Source: Bacillus cytotoxicus (lineage in GTDB: Bacteria; Bacillota; Bacilli; Bacillales; Bacillaceae_G). From it: a stretch of 64,000 bases of DNA. Below the pieces are notes generated by a model. It was not told the DNA's origin and made no database searches. It worked only from the letters and a program-made list of their open reading frames with translations. The stretch lies in assembly GCF_023715645.1 (NCBI RefSeq), contig NZ_JAMBOP010000001.1, positions 62,001 to 126,000 of the forward strand, written 5' to 3'. Made by a program: the position numbers and the translations under genes. Positions 1 through 8,548 of this stretch are shown piece after piece. How positions within the stretch are numbered: position 1 is the first letter of the stretch; every line of letters starts with the position of its first letter.

Positions 1-477
1 AAGTAAAATACCTTTACCGCCTTTATTTTTTTCAAGGAACTGTGCACCAATTTGCGCAGCCATACGACCTGCTACTTCACTCATAGGCGCAAGTAATGGT
101 AAAGAACGGTTGTCTAATTGAACGGTTTCATACGCGATACCAACTACTTTGTTGTCAATTAATGCTTTTGTTAATTCTGGTTCTGGAGCTAAATGTAAGT
201 ACGTGAATAAAATTAAGCCTTCGCGGAAATAACCGTATTCACTTGGGATTGGCTCTTTTACTTTCATAACCATCTCTTGATTCCAAGCTTCTTGTGCTGT
301 TTCTACAATTGTTGCGCCTGCTTCTACATACGCTTCATCTGTAAATCCAGACCCTAAACCAGCACCCTTTTGAACAAAAACTTCATGACCGTTGTGAACT
401 AAATGAACAACACCTGCTGGCGTCATTGCTACACGATTTTCATTGTTTTTAATTTCTGTCGGCACACCGATACGCAT
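1..477 (-). CDS. ald: alanine dehydrogenase, N-terminal part (runs off the window)
   Basis: Reading leftward from an ATG at 477, the first 159 codons give an N-terminus starting [20 protein letters not shown], typical of L-alanine dehydrogenase. The enzyme deaminates alanine to pyruvate with NAD and supports growth and sporulation on alanine. Visible landmarks are the substrate-binding stretch [13 protein letters not shown] and the [12 protein letters not shown] segment. The NAD domain lies beyond position 1. A repeat copy fills the DNA upstream. The start is firm, and the family assignment is by recognition of the sequence. Confidence 0.93.
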   Translation of the reverse strand, partial: MRIGVPTEIKNNENRVAMTPAGVVHLVHNGHEVFVQKGAGLGSGFTDEAYVEAGATIVETAQEAWNQEMVMKVKEPIPSEYGYFREGLILFTYLHLAPEPELTKALIDNKVVGIAYETVQLDNRSLPLLAPMSEVAGRMAAQIGAQFLEKNKGGKGILL

Positions 478-522
478 TGAAAATTCCCCCTTGAAATGTT
501 AAAAGTTACCCCTAAATGATTA

Positions 523-722
523 TACATAAATCCAAATTGAAAAACTGACATAAAAACCACCTTTTTTAGGGGAGGTTGAGGGCATCTGGCTATGCTTAGA
601 GCGGTCAGGGCCCTTTTCTGCTACATGCCAGGTTTTAAACAAAAGGATCCGGCCAGTAGCGGGCATGTTGTATCCTCCATAGCAGAGATTTGGATGTCAG
701 TAAATCAAAATGAATATATATA
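523..722 (+). repeat. MITE-like repeat, plus orientation, copy 1
   Basis: Begins ATAAATCCAAATTGA and ends at an AT-rich TATATATAA. It contains the family core: a CCTCC/GGGGAGG-type hairpin, then CTGGC...GGTCAGGG, then a TTTTAAACAAAAGG box. It fills the gap between ald and the SDR gene (478-803); no gene is seen in that gap. Confidence 0.85.
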
Positions 723-803
723 AAGCGCTTTCTATCCTCTTATATTTTATCATAGGTTCTGATTTTTTGACAAAAATGATACAAGTAGTCCAATAGAATT
801 TGT

Positions 804-1568
804 CTAATTTTGACGATGTCGATGAATGACATCTACTGCTCCGGTTACTTCTATAATAGTTCCCGTAATCATATCCGAATCTTCCTCACATAAAAATGAA
901 ATTGTGCGGGCGATATCTTCCCCTGTACCAGAACGCCCAATCGGTGTGCGATGATTAGATAATGTGCGCGCCGCCGCAATTGTCGCTTCCTTCATATCAC
1001 CAATAATATCACCGGGACAAATCATATTTGATGTAATTCCATATTCAGCTTCTTCATAAGCAATTGTTTTCGTAAGCGAAACTAGTCCAACTTTTGCAGC
1101 CGCGAAAGCAGAGCGATATATCCATCCCGGTGCACTATCCGCTCCTTGAAATCCATAATTTACAATACGACCAAATTTTTGTCGGCGCATAATCGGAACA
1201 ACAAGCTTTAATAAATGAAATACAGCCGTTAAATTACCATGAATCATTTCATTCCATTCATCATCTTTATATTCAACTAACTTTTTACGCTCGAATACGT
1301 AAGGACCTGCATTATTAATCAAAAAATCAATGCGGCCAAAACGGTCCATCGCTTTTGTTACTACTGTATGTAAATCTTCCTCTTTTGTTACATCTGCTTG
1401 CACAAATTGTATGCGATGTGCAAGATGTTTATATTGCTGTTTTAACATTTCCACCGCTTGTACATCACTACGATATGTTACTGTTACTGAGTATCCTTTA
1501 TGTAATAAACTCTCTGTTACTTTCTTCCCTAAACCTTTTGTACCGGCTGTAATGAGCGCATGTCTCAC
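804..1568 (-). CDS. SDR-family protein with altered catalytic residues
   Basis: A short-chain dehydrogenase/reductase fold of 254 aa. The nucleotide-binding TAGTKGLG lies near residues 7-14 and NNAG near 87. The usual catalytic YxxxK reads FAAAK, so the tyrosine is Phe, and the preceding catalytic serine region reads NYGFQGADS. The protein may therefore have unusual chemistry or none. The best start is GTG at 1568 (AAGGAGG, 9-nt spacing); an ATG at 1574 lies only 3 nt from the ribosome site. No substrate can be named. Confidence 0.8.
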   Translation of the reverse strand: MRHALITAGTKGLGKKVTESLLHKGYSVTVTYRSDVQAVEMLKQQYKHLAHRIQFVQADVTKEEDLHTVVTKAMDRFGRIDFLINNAGPYVFERKKLVEYKDDEWNEMIHGNLTAVFHLLKLVVPIMRRQKFGRIVNYGFQGADSAPGWIYRSAFAAAKVGLVSLTKTIAYEEAEYGITSNMICPGDIIGDMKEATIAAARTLSNHRTPIGRSGTGEDIARTISFLCEEDSDMITGTIIEVTGAVDVIHRHRQN

Positions 1569-1753
1569 AAACATAAGCCTCCTTTTTTCTTGCTATAATT
1601 CATATGTAACAACTTCTTTATACAATTACAACTAAAATGTTTGAAATGGAATTTTCAAAATTCTGTAACGTTTCTGTCAAACACTTTCCCATAATTTGTT
1701 TTATAATAAAGATGTAAAGAGTTATAACGCTTATAAAACGGGAGGAATTGTTC

Positions 1754-2212
1754 ATGAATAATACATATACAAATATTTTAATTGCAGTCGATGGTTCTAA
1801 GGAAGCTGAAAGAGCATTTAAAAAGGCAATTCAAGTAGCAAAGCGTAACAATGCTACATTAACAATCGCTCATATCGTTGACGTCAAAGCTTATTCTGCA
1901 GTAGAAGCATATAGCCGTGCAGTCGCAGAGCGTGCAAATTTATTTGCTGAAGATTTGTTAGAAGACTACAAAAAGGTTGCACTAGATGCAGGACTTACAA
2001 AAGTAGAAACTATACTCGAATTTGGTAATCCAAAATCAAAAATCTCAAAAGATATTGCACCGAAGAACAAAGTTGATTTAATTATGTGCGGTGCAACTGG
2101 TTTAAATGCCGTAGAACGTTTCTTAATCGGTAGCGTCTCTGAACATATTATTCGCTATGCGAAATGCGATGTCCTTGTTGTTCGCGGCGAAGAAGAACAA
2201 GGTGAAATTTAA
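1754..2212 (+). CDS. universal stress protein (UspA family)
   Basis: A 152-aa cytoplasmic protein with the Usp N-terminus NILIAVDGS and the ATP-binding signature G-x2-G-x9-G-S near the C-terminus (GATGLNAVERFLIGS), so it is of the ATP-binding subclass. The ATG at 1754 is preceded by GGAGG at optimal distance; an in-frame TTG upstream overlaps nothing useful. It is monocistronic and followed by a clear terminator. Its exact stress role cannot be read from sequence. Confidence 0.92.
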   Translation: MNNTYTNILIAVDGSKEAERAFKKAIQVAKRNNATLTIAHIVDVKAYSAVEAYSRAVAERANLFAEDLLEDYKKVALDAGLTKVETILEFGNPKSKISKDIAPKNKVDLIMCGATGLNAVERFLIGSVSEHIIRYAKCDVLVVRGEEEQGEI

Positions 2213-2229
2213 TAACGATAATGAATCCG

Positions 2230-2264
2230 CACCAAGCCTCTATATAATGGCTTGGTGTTTTTTT
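2230..2264 (+). terminator. terminator after usp gene
   Basis: A perfect 9-bp stem CACCAAGCC / GGCTTGGTG followed by a T-run. Confidence 0.9.
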
Positions 2265-2328
2265 CATTCCTCTTAAATAAAATTATCTTCTGCGGTTATG
2301 ATAAGAAAAAAGGAATGGGAGGGATAAC

Positions 2329-2508
2329 ATGGAAAGTTCTGAACGGATTATACTTGATCTAAATGGACAAGAAATCGACATGGTGGAAACAATTTGTGCC
2401 CACTTTAAAGAAAAATACGGTGTAGAATTAAGTCACGGTGCACTATTTCGTGACTTAATGGACATTGAGTATATTCGCATTACAGAAGGAAAGCACAAAT
2501 ACGAATGA
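2329..2508 (+). CDS. small hypothetical protein, 59 aa
   Basis: The ORF starts at ATG 2329 with a strong ribosome site (GGGAGGG) 5 nt upstream. It encodes a soluble, acidic, mostly helical protein beginning MESSERIILDLNGQEIDMVE with no membrane segment. It has its own space after the usp terminator, and a repeat copy begins 12 nt downstream. I do not recognise a family. The good start signal and ordinary codon use support a real gene. Confidence 0.7.
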   Translation: MESSERIILDLNGQEIDMVETICAHFKEKYGVELSHGALFRDLMDIEYIRITEGKHKYE

Positions 2509-2520
2509 AGAATATAGACA

Positions 2521-2866
2521 TATAAATCCAAATTAAAAACCTGACATAAAACCTCCTTTTTTAGGGGAGGACGAGAGCGGCTGGCCGCGCATAGAAGCGG
2601 TTAGGGCCTTTTTCTGCCACATGCCATGTTTTAAACAAAAGGGGCAAGCGCCAGTAGGAGGACACTGAAAAGTCCACGTCATAAGAAAAAGGAGCCCGTC
2701 ACTTACTATATACAAGTGATAGGCTCCTTTTTCTTTTCAGCATATTGATGAAATGCGTGTGATTTTTTCAAAGCAATCACTTTTTTAGTGCACTCGGTCA
2801 GTAGCAGGCATGTTGTATTATACATAGCAGCAATCTACATATTAAAAACCCAAAGTGGATTTATTT
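2521..2866 (+). repeat. MITE-like repeat copy 2, interrupted by a nested palindromic insertion
   Basis: The left end TATAAATCCA and the right end (TGGATTTATT at about 2855-2864) match the family. The copy is about 150 bp longer than its neighbours because foreign DNA lies between two CAGTAG hexamers (about 2652-2657 and 2801-2806). Confidence 0.8.
2665..2740. mobile_element. nested palindromic insert with terminator-like hairpin
   Basis: CTGAAAAG at the left is mirrored by CTTTTCAG at the right. Inside is a long stem, AAAAAGGAGCC / GGCTCCTTTTT. A second hairpin (GTGATT / AATCAC, about 2759-2780) follows before the host repeat resumes. The element may act as a bidirectional terminator. Confidence 0.5.
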
Positions 2867-2935
2867 ATTGTCCAAGCAACCTTTTCCTTTATGCATACGC
2901 TATATATATGTCCAAGCATAAAGGTGTGATTTTTT

Positions 2936-3553
2936 TTGAATAATGAAAAGACATCAAAAAGCGAAACCACAACGAAAAGCAAACGCACTACTCCGTTTAT
3001 AAGCTTATGTATTTTTACTCTTCCCGGCTGTAATGTAACAGAAAAAGAAATTAAGAAGCAGGTTGAGCTAGCAACAAAAATATGGAAGATACAATTTATT
3101 ATCACTAACATCACCATGCTGAAAGATTTTTCTGTTCGAACAAATGATACTTCATTTCGTACAAAACAAAGCAAAAATGTACAACGATTATTTCGTGAAA
3201 GAAAGTATCTCTTTCCAAACCAAAACAGTATTTCAATATTCTATACAGATGCAAAGTACCTCTCGAATAATACGACAGGACGAACGTTCTCTTCCTTCAC
3301 GACAAAAAGTCGTTTCAACCATATTATCCTCACAAGATCTTCACTAGAAAATACACTTGCGCACGAACTCGGACATATTTTATTCTATTCCCACCGAAAT
3401 CTACGAGGAAAAAACCCAGATATAAACTCTTACCGAACACATAGCCTAGACATTGAAAATATTATGTTTGGAACTGCTACAAGTCGTAAACGAAAAACAA
3501 CATCCCTGCAAAGATCAAAAGCATTAGAAAGTACATTAATTAAATATCTATAA
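2936..3553 (+). CDS. metzincin-like zinc peptidase
   Basis: A 205-aa protein with HELGHILFYSH at residues 143-153, that is the HExxHxxxxxH spacing of metzincins with the usual Gly replaced by Phe. An NIMFG segment at 175-179 fits a Met-turn. No clear signal peptide is seen; the N-terminus is Lys/Thr-rich, followed by a hydrophobic stretch at about 21-32. The start is probably TTG 2936 with AAAGGTG 9 nt upstream. The stop codon lies inside the TATAAATCC end of the next repeat, so the natural C-terminus may have been lost. The gene sits between two same-orientation repeat copies. Substrate unknown. Confidence 0.65.
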   Translation: MNNEKTSKSETTTKSKRTTPFISLCIFTLPGCNVTEKEIKKQVELATKIWKIQFIITNITMLKDFSVRTNDTSFRTKQSKNVQRLFRERKYLFPNQNSISIFYTDAKYLSNNTTGRTFSSFTTKSRFNHIILTRSSLENTLAHELGHILFYSHRNLRGKNPDINSYRTHSLDIENIMFGTATSRKRKTTSLQRSKALESTLIKYL

Positions 3554-3748
3554 ATCCAAATTGAAAACCTGACATAAAACCTCCTCTTTTAGGGGAGGAC
3601 GAGAGCGTCTGACCGCGCATTGAAGCGGTCAGATCCTTTTCCTGCCACATGCCAAGCTTTAAACAAAAGGAGCAGGACAGTAGCGGGCATGTTGTATTCT
3701 ACATAGCAACAATCTATGTGTTAAAAAATCAAGTTGTATTTATATATA
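3549..3748 (+). repeat. MITE-like repeat, plus orientation, copy 3
   Basis: Full-length copy from TATAAATCCAAATTG to TTGTATTTATATATAA. It supplies the stop codon of the upstream peptidase gene. A short piece reading GTAACTACTCAGTCACTCTATG follows at about 3750-3771 and resembles the two ends of the B-type repeat (6545-6815) joined together. Confidence 0.85.
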
Positions 3749-3841
3749 AAGTAACTACTCAGTCACTCTATGAAAAAAAAGGCGAAAAAGAAAAGGATTT
3801 TATGTCCAGTTTTTAATTTACATTTATATAAAAGTAGAAAT

Positions 3842-5230
3842 TCAACTCTCTACATTTTCTCCCACTAACACCTTCGCTTTTTCCAGCGCTTTTTGAATTT
3901 GTTCGAATCCTGTCCCGCCTAGACTGTTACGACGTTTCACAGCTGTATAAGGCGCGAGAACCTCATATAAATCTTCTTCAAATAATGGACTCATTTCTTG
4001 ATATGTTTCTAGCGGTACATCTAATAAATAAATTCCCTGCTGTGTACAATGAAGAACGAGTTTCCCGACAATTTCATGAGCCTGGCGGAATGGAAGTCCT
4101 TTATTTGCTAGATAATCGGCAATTTCTGTTGCATTGGAGAAATCTTGTTTTACAGATTGTCCCATTTTTTCTTTGTTTACAGTCATCGTTTCTAACATAC
4201 CAGCCATAATGTGCAGGCATCCTTCAACTGTTTTCACCGTATCAAACATACCTTCTTTATCTTCTTGCAAATCTTTGTTATAAGCAAGCGGCAATCCTTT
4301 CATTACGGTTAATAAACTAAATAAATTGCCGTATACTCTACCTGTTTTACCACGAATAAGTTCAGCCATATCAGGATTTTTCTTTTGCGGCATAATGCTG
4401 CTTCCTGTCGCATATTGATCGCTCATTTCAATAAACTGAAACTCCTGACTACTCCATAAAATGAGCTCTTCACAAAAACGCGATAAATGCATCATTAATA
4501 TAGATGAGTTACTAAGAAATTCTAGTATGAAATCACGGTCACTTACCGCATCTAAACTATTTTCATAGATCCCTTCAAAGCCGAGAAGCTCCGCGCTATA
4601 CATACGGTCAATCGGAAAGGTTGTTCCTGCAAGAGCACCTGCACCAAGCGGAGAAATATTAATGCGCCCAAGTGAATCTTCATAACGATTTACATCGCGC
4701 TCTAGCATCCAAAAGTAAGCAAGCATATGATGAGCGAACGAAATTGGCTGCGCACGCTGTAAATGTGTATATCCTGGCATAATCGTTTCGATGTGTTTCT
4801 CTGCTTGATGAACAAGAACCGATTGCAGCTGTTTCGTTGCTTCTATTATATTGTTCACTTTATTACGTAAATATAAATGCATATCTGTCGCAACTTGATC
4901 ATTACGACTTCTTCCTGTATGAAGTTTCCCACCAACATCACCAATTTGTTCAATTAACATCTTTTCAATATTTAAATGAATATCTTCAGCATCTACCGAA
5001 AACGTCAACTCGTTTTCTTTCGCCTTTTCGAGTAAATGTTGTAAACCTTCCTTAATTTTCTCTGCTTCTTCCCTCGTCACAATCCCTTGCTTGGCAAGCA
5101 TCGTAACGTGAGCAATACTTCCTTCTATATCTTCTACAACTAATTTTTGGTCAAAGGAGATGGAAGCTCCAAACTCCTCGACCCACTGTTCAGCCTGCTC
5201 TGTAAAGCGGCCTCCCCATAGTTTGCTCAT
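3842..5230 (-). CDS. argH: argininosuccinate lyase
   Basis: A cytoplasmic lyase of 462 aa that splits argininosuccinate into arginine and fumarate, the last step of arginine synthesis. The fumarase/aspartase superfamily signature [11 protein letters not shown] is present near residue 280, and the N-terminus [12 protein letters not shown] is canonical. Full length for the family. It overlaps argG by 4 nt, so the two are translationally coupled and share the arginine-regulated promoter upstream of argG. Confidence 0.98.
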   Translation of the reverse strand: MSKLWGGRFTEQAEQWVEEFGASISFDQKLVVEDIEGSIAHVTMLAKQGIVTREEAEKIKEGLQHLLEKAKENELTFSVDAEDIHLNIEKMLIEQIGDVGGKLHTGRSRNDQVATDMHLYLRNKVNNIIEATKQLQSVLVHQAEKHIETIMPGYTHLQRAQPISFAHHMLAYFWMLERDVNRYEDSLGRINISPLGAGALAGTTFPIDRMYSAELLGFEGIYENSLDAVSDRDFILEFLSNSSILMMHLSRFCEELILWSSQEFQFIEMSDQYATGSSIMPQKKNPDMAELIRGKTGRVYGNLFSLLTVMKGLPLAYNKDLQEDKEGMFDTVKTVEGCLHIMAGMLETMTVNKEKMGQSVKQDFSNATEIADYLANKGLPFRQAHEIVGKLVLHCTQQGIYLLDVPLETYQEMSPLFEEDLYEVLAPYTAVKRRNSLGGTGFEQIQKALEKAKVLVGENVES

Positions 5231-6432
5231 GCCTCCACCTTCTTCTGATTCACTTGGCTGTATACTTTTGTCGGAAGACCAAATAAAGAAATAAAACCAA
5301 CTGCTGCATCGTGATTAAATTCATCATCCACTGTATATGTTGCTAATTTTTCATCGTATAGAGAATAATCCGATTTACGTCCTTCTACAATTGCATGTCC
5401 TTTAAATAGCTTGACACGCACTGTACCTGTCACATGTTTTTGCGTTTCTTGTAAAAAGGCAACAAGGGCATCTTTTAAAGGCGAGAACCATAAACCGTTA
5501 TAAATAAGCTCTGTCAATTTTTGTTCAATCATCGGTTTAAAGTGAGCGACTTCTTTTACAAGTGTTAAATCTTCTAACTCTTTATGCGCTGTCAGTAATG
5601 TCATTGCCGCCGGGCATTCGTATACTTCACGTGATTTAATCCCCACAAGGCGGTTTTCCACATGATCAATGCGGCCAACACCATGTTTTCCAGCAAGAGC
5701 ATTTAACGTTTTGATTAGTTCAGAAAGTGAATATGAAGTGCCATTTAATGTTGTTGGTACACCTGCTTTAAAACCAATTTCCACAAACTCTGGTGTATTC
5801 GGTGTATCTTCTAGTGCTACTGTCATTTCATATGCTTCTTTTGGAGGAGCTGCCCATGGATCTTCTAAAATCCCGCATTCATTGCTGCGTCCCCATAAAT
5901 TTTGGTCAATTGAAAACGGACTATCTAAATTGATTGGAATCGGTACATTATTTTCTTTTGCATACGCAATCTCTTCTTCACGTGACCATTTCCATTCACG
6001 AACCGGCGCAATCACTTCTAAATATGGATTCAACGCTTGAATAGAAACTTCAAAACGAACTTGGTCATTCCCTTTTCCTGTACATCCATGCGCAACTGCA
6101 CTCGCGCCTTCCTGCTCCGCAATTTCTACTAGTTTTTTCGCAATTAAAGGACGCGATAATGCCGAAACGAGTGGATATTTCCCTTCATATAACGTATGTC
6201 CTTGCAGGGCCATCAATGCATATTCATTAGCGAATTCTTCTTGAACATCAATCATATAAGATTTAACAGCACCTACTGAAATTGCTTTTTCTTTTACAAA
6301 CGCTAAATCTTTACCTTCCCCTAAATCTAAACAAAGCGCGATAACATCATAATTTTTCTCTTGTAACCATTTAATTGCAACGGAAGTATCAAGGCCTCCA
6401 GAATATGCTAACACAACTTTTTTCTTCTCCAT
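5227..6432 (-). CDS. argG: argininosuccinate synthase
   Basis: A 401-aa enzyme that ligates citrulline and aspartate with ATP. The N-type PP-loop SGGLDTS lies at residues 11-17. First gene of the argGH pair. The ATG at 6432 has a GAGG ribosome site. AT-rich palindromic ARG-box-like sequence lies directly upstream, so repression by ArgR in the presence of arginine is likely. Confidence 0.98.
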   Translation of the reverse strand: MEKKKVVLAYSGGLDTSVAIKWLQEKNYDVIALCLDLGEGKDLAFVKEKAISVGAVKSYMIDVQEEFANEYALMALQGHTLYEGKYPLVSALSRPLIAKKLVEIAEQEGASAVAHGCTGKGNDQVRFEVSIQALNPYLEVIAPVREWKWSREEEIAYAKENNVPIPINLDSPFSIDQNLWGRSNECGILEDPWAAPPKEAYEMTVALEDTPNTPEFVEIGFKAGVPTTLNGTSYSLSELIKTLNALAGKHGVGRIDHVENRLVGIKSREVYECPAAMTLLTAHKELEDLTLVKEVAHFKPMIEQKLTELIYNGLWFSPLKDALVAFLQETQKHVTGTVRVKLFKGHAIVEGRKSDYSLYDEKLATYTVDDEFNHDAAVGFISLFGLPTKVYSQVNQKKVEA

Positions 6433-6448
6433 TTTATATCCTCCTCAA

Positions 6449-6488
6449 AAGAATAATTATTCATATTTATTAATAATAATTCATAATT
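6449..6488 (-). promoter_or_regulatory. probable ArgR boxes upstream of argG
   Basis: A perfect palindrome GAATAATTATTC (6451-6462) is followed by ATGAATTATTATT on the gene strand (about 6472-6484). Both match the TGAATAWWWATTCA style of Bacillus ARG boxes. The position close to the argG start fits repression. Confidence 0.6.
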
Positions 6489-6544
6489 TAACACCTTTTA
6501 TAAAATGAATCAAGAGATATTATCAAAAAAGTTCCGGGGCAACT

Positions 6545-6815
6545 CAGTTACTCTATGAAAGACCGAAAGAAAAGCATTTTTTTAAATGGCCTGGAGGGAC
6601 TGGCTATGCATAGGAGCGGTCAGGGCCTTTTCCTGCCACGTGCAAAGTTTTAAAACAAAGAAAGGTAACAAGATGGAGCTACTTTTTATCTTCATGGCAG
6701 CAATCTATATGCTGTAAAATGAAAATAACTTTCTATAGGTAATAAGGAGCGTATTTTCGCGGGAATCATACTCCTTACCAAACTTCTAAATAAAATGTAT
6801 GACTGAGTAGTTACA
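6545..6815 (+). repeat. B-type long repeat (core plus about 100 bp extension)
   Basis: Contains the MITE core (GACTGGCTATGCATAGG, CGGTCAGGGCC, TTTTAAAACAAAG) but has different flanks. It begins GTTACTCTATGAAA and continues through ATGAAAATAACTTTCTATAG to GAGTAGTTAC. The same 270-280 bp unit is present inverted at 62408-62690. No gene is seen between argG and 6888. Confidence 0.8.
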
Positions 6816-6887
6816 AAATTTCTACCAATTCCATCGAACTCCCTTCTTTTTTTCGGTACAATGGAAACAGAAAATGGAGGTGTCTAT

Positions 6888-7205
6888 GTGAAGCAGTATT
6901 TTATGTACGATGAACACCTAGGAATGGAAATACCTGCGTTACAAGGAGCATGGGAAGATATCCCTGAAAAAGCACAACATGCTATTTTATTAAAGTGGGA
7001 ACACATTCGCGGAAAAATACCTGATCGTATAAAAGAGCTTGAATATCATATTAATACAAAACAACATCGCTTAAATAACGAAGAAAACTTTGAAATTTCC
7101 TGTAGACTCAATTCTGAAATCGCAGATCTCGCTTCCATCATTAACGATTTATGGCTTTGGTATCGTCTTACTCAGCATGTGTCTGAAGGGAAAACTCATC
7201 TATAA
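6888..7205 (+). CDS. hypothetical protein, 105 aa, helical
   Basis: GTG at 6888 lies 7 nt after GGAGG and is preferred over the ATG at 6861, which would put the ribosome site inside the gene. The predicted protein (VKQYFMYDEHLGMEIPALQG...) is soluble and mostly helical, with a central charged heptad-like stretch. No family recognised. Its stop codon is in the TATAAATCC end of the following repeat, as for the peptidase gene at 2936. Confidence 0.65.
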   Translation: MKQYFMYDEHLGMEIPALQGAWEDIPEKAQHAILLKWEHIRGKIPDRIKELEYHINTKQHRLNNEENFEISCRLNSEIADLASIINDLWLWYRLTQHVSEGKTHL

Positions 7206-7331
7206 ATCCACTTTGATTTTTCAACACATAAGTCGCTGCTTACATGTGGCAAGAAAAGGCCTGACCGCTCTCGCCCTTCCCTAAAAAAAGAGTGGTTTTA
7301 TGTTTGTTTTCACCTTGTATGGATATATATA
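7201..7331 (-). repeat. MITE-like repeat, minus orientation, internally deleted
   Basis: Starts TATAAATCCACTTTGATTTT and ends near GGATATATATAA. About 60 bp of the middle is missing compared with full copies. Confidence 0.75.
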
Positions 7332-7378
7332 ATTGCAAATTATGTAGGTTTTTCTTTACCCATTTTCAGTTTCCAACA

Positions 7379-7407
7379 ACATACATTTCCCAAGAGTATG
7401 ATATAAT
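7379..7407 (+). promoter_or_regulatory. probable sigma-A promoter of the leader/yitT transcript
   Basis: A good -10 TATAAT at 7402-7407 and a weak -35 about 17-18 nt upstream. It lies 35 nt before the first leader ORF. Confidence 0.5.
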
Positions 7408-7441
7408 AGTATAAAATCTTGATAGAAAGGATTTTGATATC

Positions 7442-7492
7442 ATGATCGCTCGAAGGAGCATGTGGCATCGAATTGACGAATCTTACACGTAG
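7442..7492 (+). CDS. leader peptide 1 (16 aa)
   Basis: Peptide MIARRSMWHRIDESYT, with AGAAAGG upstream. It shares the pattern MIARRxxWxRxDxSYT with leader 2, so selection acts on the peptide. The stop codon abuts a 10-bp stem. Confidence 0.7.
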   Translation: MIARRSMWHRIDESYT

Positions 7493-7548
7493 CGTATTTT
7501 TTGCTTAGATACTTTGTCTAGCGAAAAAAATACGAGAGTGGGGAAATT

Positions 7549-7599
7549 ATGATTGCCCGAAGGATAATTTGGCAACGAAAAGACTCTTCTTACACGTAG
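7549..7599 (+). CDS. leader peptide 2 (16 aa)
   Basis: Peptide MIARRIIWQRKDSSYT, with AGTGGGG upstream. Same length as leader 1 and 10 of 16 residues identical; both end TACACGTAGCG at DNA level. It is followed by the four-arm module 2. Confidence 0.7.
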   Translation: MIARRIIWQRKDSSYT

Positions 7600-7731
7600 C
7601 GTTTTGTTTAGGTTGTATGACACTCACTAAACAAAACATAGAAGAGAATAGGATTGCTAAATAAAAAATCCTACTCTAAGTTTTGTTTAGTCTATTTTAG
7701 GCCTAAACTAAAACGAAAGTAGGGAGAATTG

Positions 7732-7773
7732 ATGGACGAGAGGATTATTCGTTATTTCTTCAGTGATATATAG
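7732..7773 (+). CDS. leader peptide 3 (13 aa)
   Basis: Peptide MDERIIRYFFSDI, with GTAGGGAG upstream at good spacing. It differs from leaders 1 and 2 but sits at the same place in its module: stop codon TAG followed by CG and a stem arm. Confidence 0.6.
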   Translation: MDERIIRYFFSDI

Positions 7774-7867
7774 CGTAGTTAGATGTATGAAAACTAACTG
7801 CTGCTATATAGGCGTAGTTAGTTTATGAAAAACAAAAAACTACTAACTACGGAGAGAAGGAATAACG

Positions 7868-8518
7868 ATGAGGAACATCCAAAGTCGACAAGTTGTTAAA
7901 GAAATTTTTATGGTTTTACTTGGTTCATTTATTTTAGCTACCGCGCTATATCACATTCATTTTCAAAACCACTTAACTGAAGGTGGCTTTATCGGAATCG
8001 CACTGTTTATACAAAACTTTTTTGATATTTCACCATCCATTTCAACTGTTTTAATGGATATTCCAGTCATTTTACTATGTGCTGCATTTTTAGGTAAAAA
8101 AATGGTCGGCTATTCATTTATCGGTTCGATTTCATTCGGAGTGTTTTATTCTTTAATGGAAAATTATTCTCCGTTTACGGTTGATTTATCTAATTATATA
8201 TTTGTAGCTGCAGTAGTAGGCGGAGCTTTAGCTGGAGTTGGACTTGGACTTATTTTACGATTCGGCGGTGCAACAGGCGGAGATGATATTTTAACAATTG
8301 TATTAAGCAAAAAAACGCGCTTTACAGTTGGGCAAATTTTCTTCGTTTTTGACGCAATTGTCATTGCACTTTCACTATATTATTTAACATGGACTCAAAT
8401 TGCTTTTACGATTCTTTCCCTTGCTGTGCAGGCGAAAGTACTGGATTTAATCTATTATCCAGCAGAGGAAAAGAAAACAGTGGCAATTCCATTGTCAAAA
8501 CAACATGCAACAAATTAG
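7868..8518 (+). CDS. YitT-family membrane protein, short form
   Basis: A 216-aa integral membrane protein with five to six hydrophobic segments and the glycine-rich GLGLILRFGGATGGDDIL motif characteristic of the YitT/DUF161 family. Family members usually run to about 280 aa with a C-terminal soluble DUF2179 domain; here the protein stops soon after the last membrane segment. The transport or signalling role of the family is not settled. The ATG at 7868 has GAGAAGG upstream, just after the last leader stem arm, so translation is probably gated by the three-module leader. The gene ends at a bidirectional terminator shared with the EcsC-family gene. Confidence 0.85.
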   Translation: MRNIQSRQVVKEIFMVLLGSFILATALYHIHFQNHLTEGGFIGIALFIQNFFDISPSISTVLMDIPVILLCAAFLGKKMVGYSFIGSISFGVFYSLMENYSPFTVDLSNYIFVAAVVGGALAGVGLGLILRFGGATGGDDILTIVLSKKTRFTVGQIFFVFDAIVIALSLYYLTWTQIAFTILSLAVQAKVLDLIYYPAEEKKTVAIPLSKQHATN

Positions 8519-8519
8519 A

Positions 8520-8548
8520 AGCGAAAGGCAGCTGCCTTTCGCTTTTTA
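8520..8548. terminator. terminator between convergent yitT-type and EcsC-family genes
   Basis: A perfect stem AGCGAAAGGCAG/CTGCCTTTCGCT followed by TTTTT on the plus strand. Confidence 0.85.

Larger units (their letters stand above)
7408..7867 (+). promoter_or_regulatory. three-module leader-peptide attenuator region upstream of the YitT-family gene
   Basis: Three short ORFs, each with its own ribosome site, are each followed at once by complementary arms that close just before the ribosome site of the next ORF. Module 1: arms 7493-7502 / 7525-7534. Module 2: four interchangeable arms at 7600-7611, 7627-7637, 7680-7690 and 7703-7715. Module 3: arms at 7766-7782, 7794-7810, 7813-7821 and 7843-7851. 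Arm identity permits 1:2 plus 3:4, or 2:3, or 1:4. This is the architecture of translational attenuators of the erm/cat kind, repeated three times. The inducer is unknown. Confidence 0.75.

Noticed and set aside
2533-2715. 60-codon minus-strand ORF in repeat copy 2
   Set aside because: Lies wholly in the repeat and its nested palindrome; no ribosome site.
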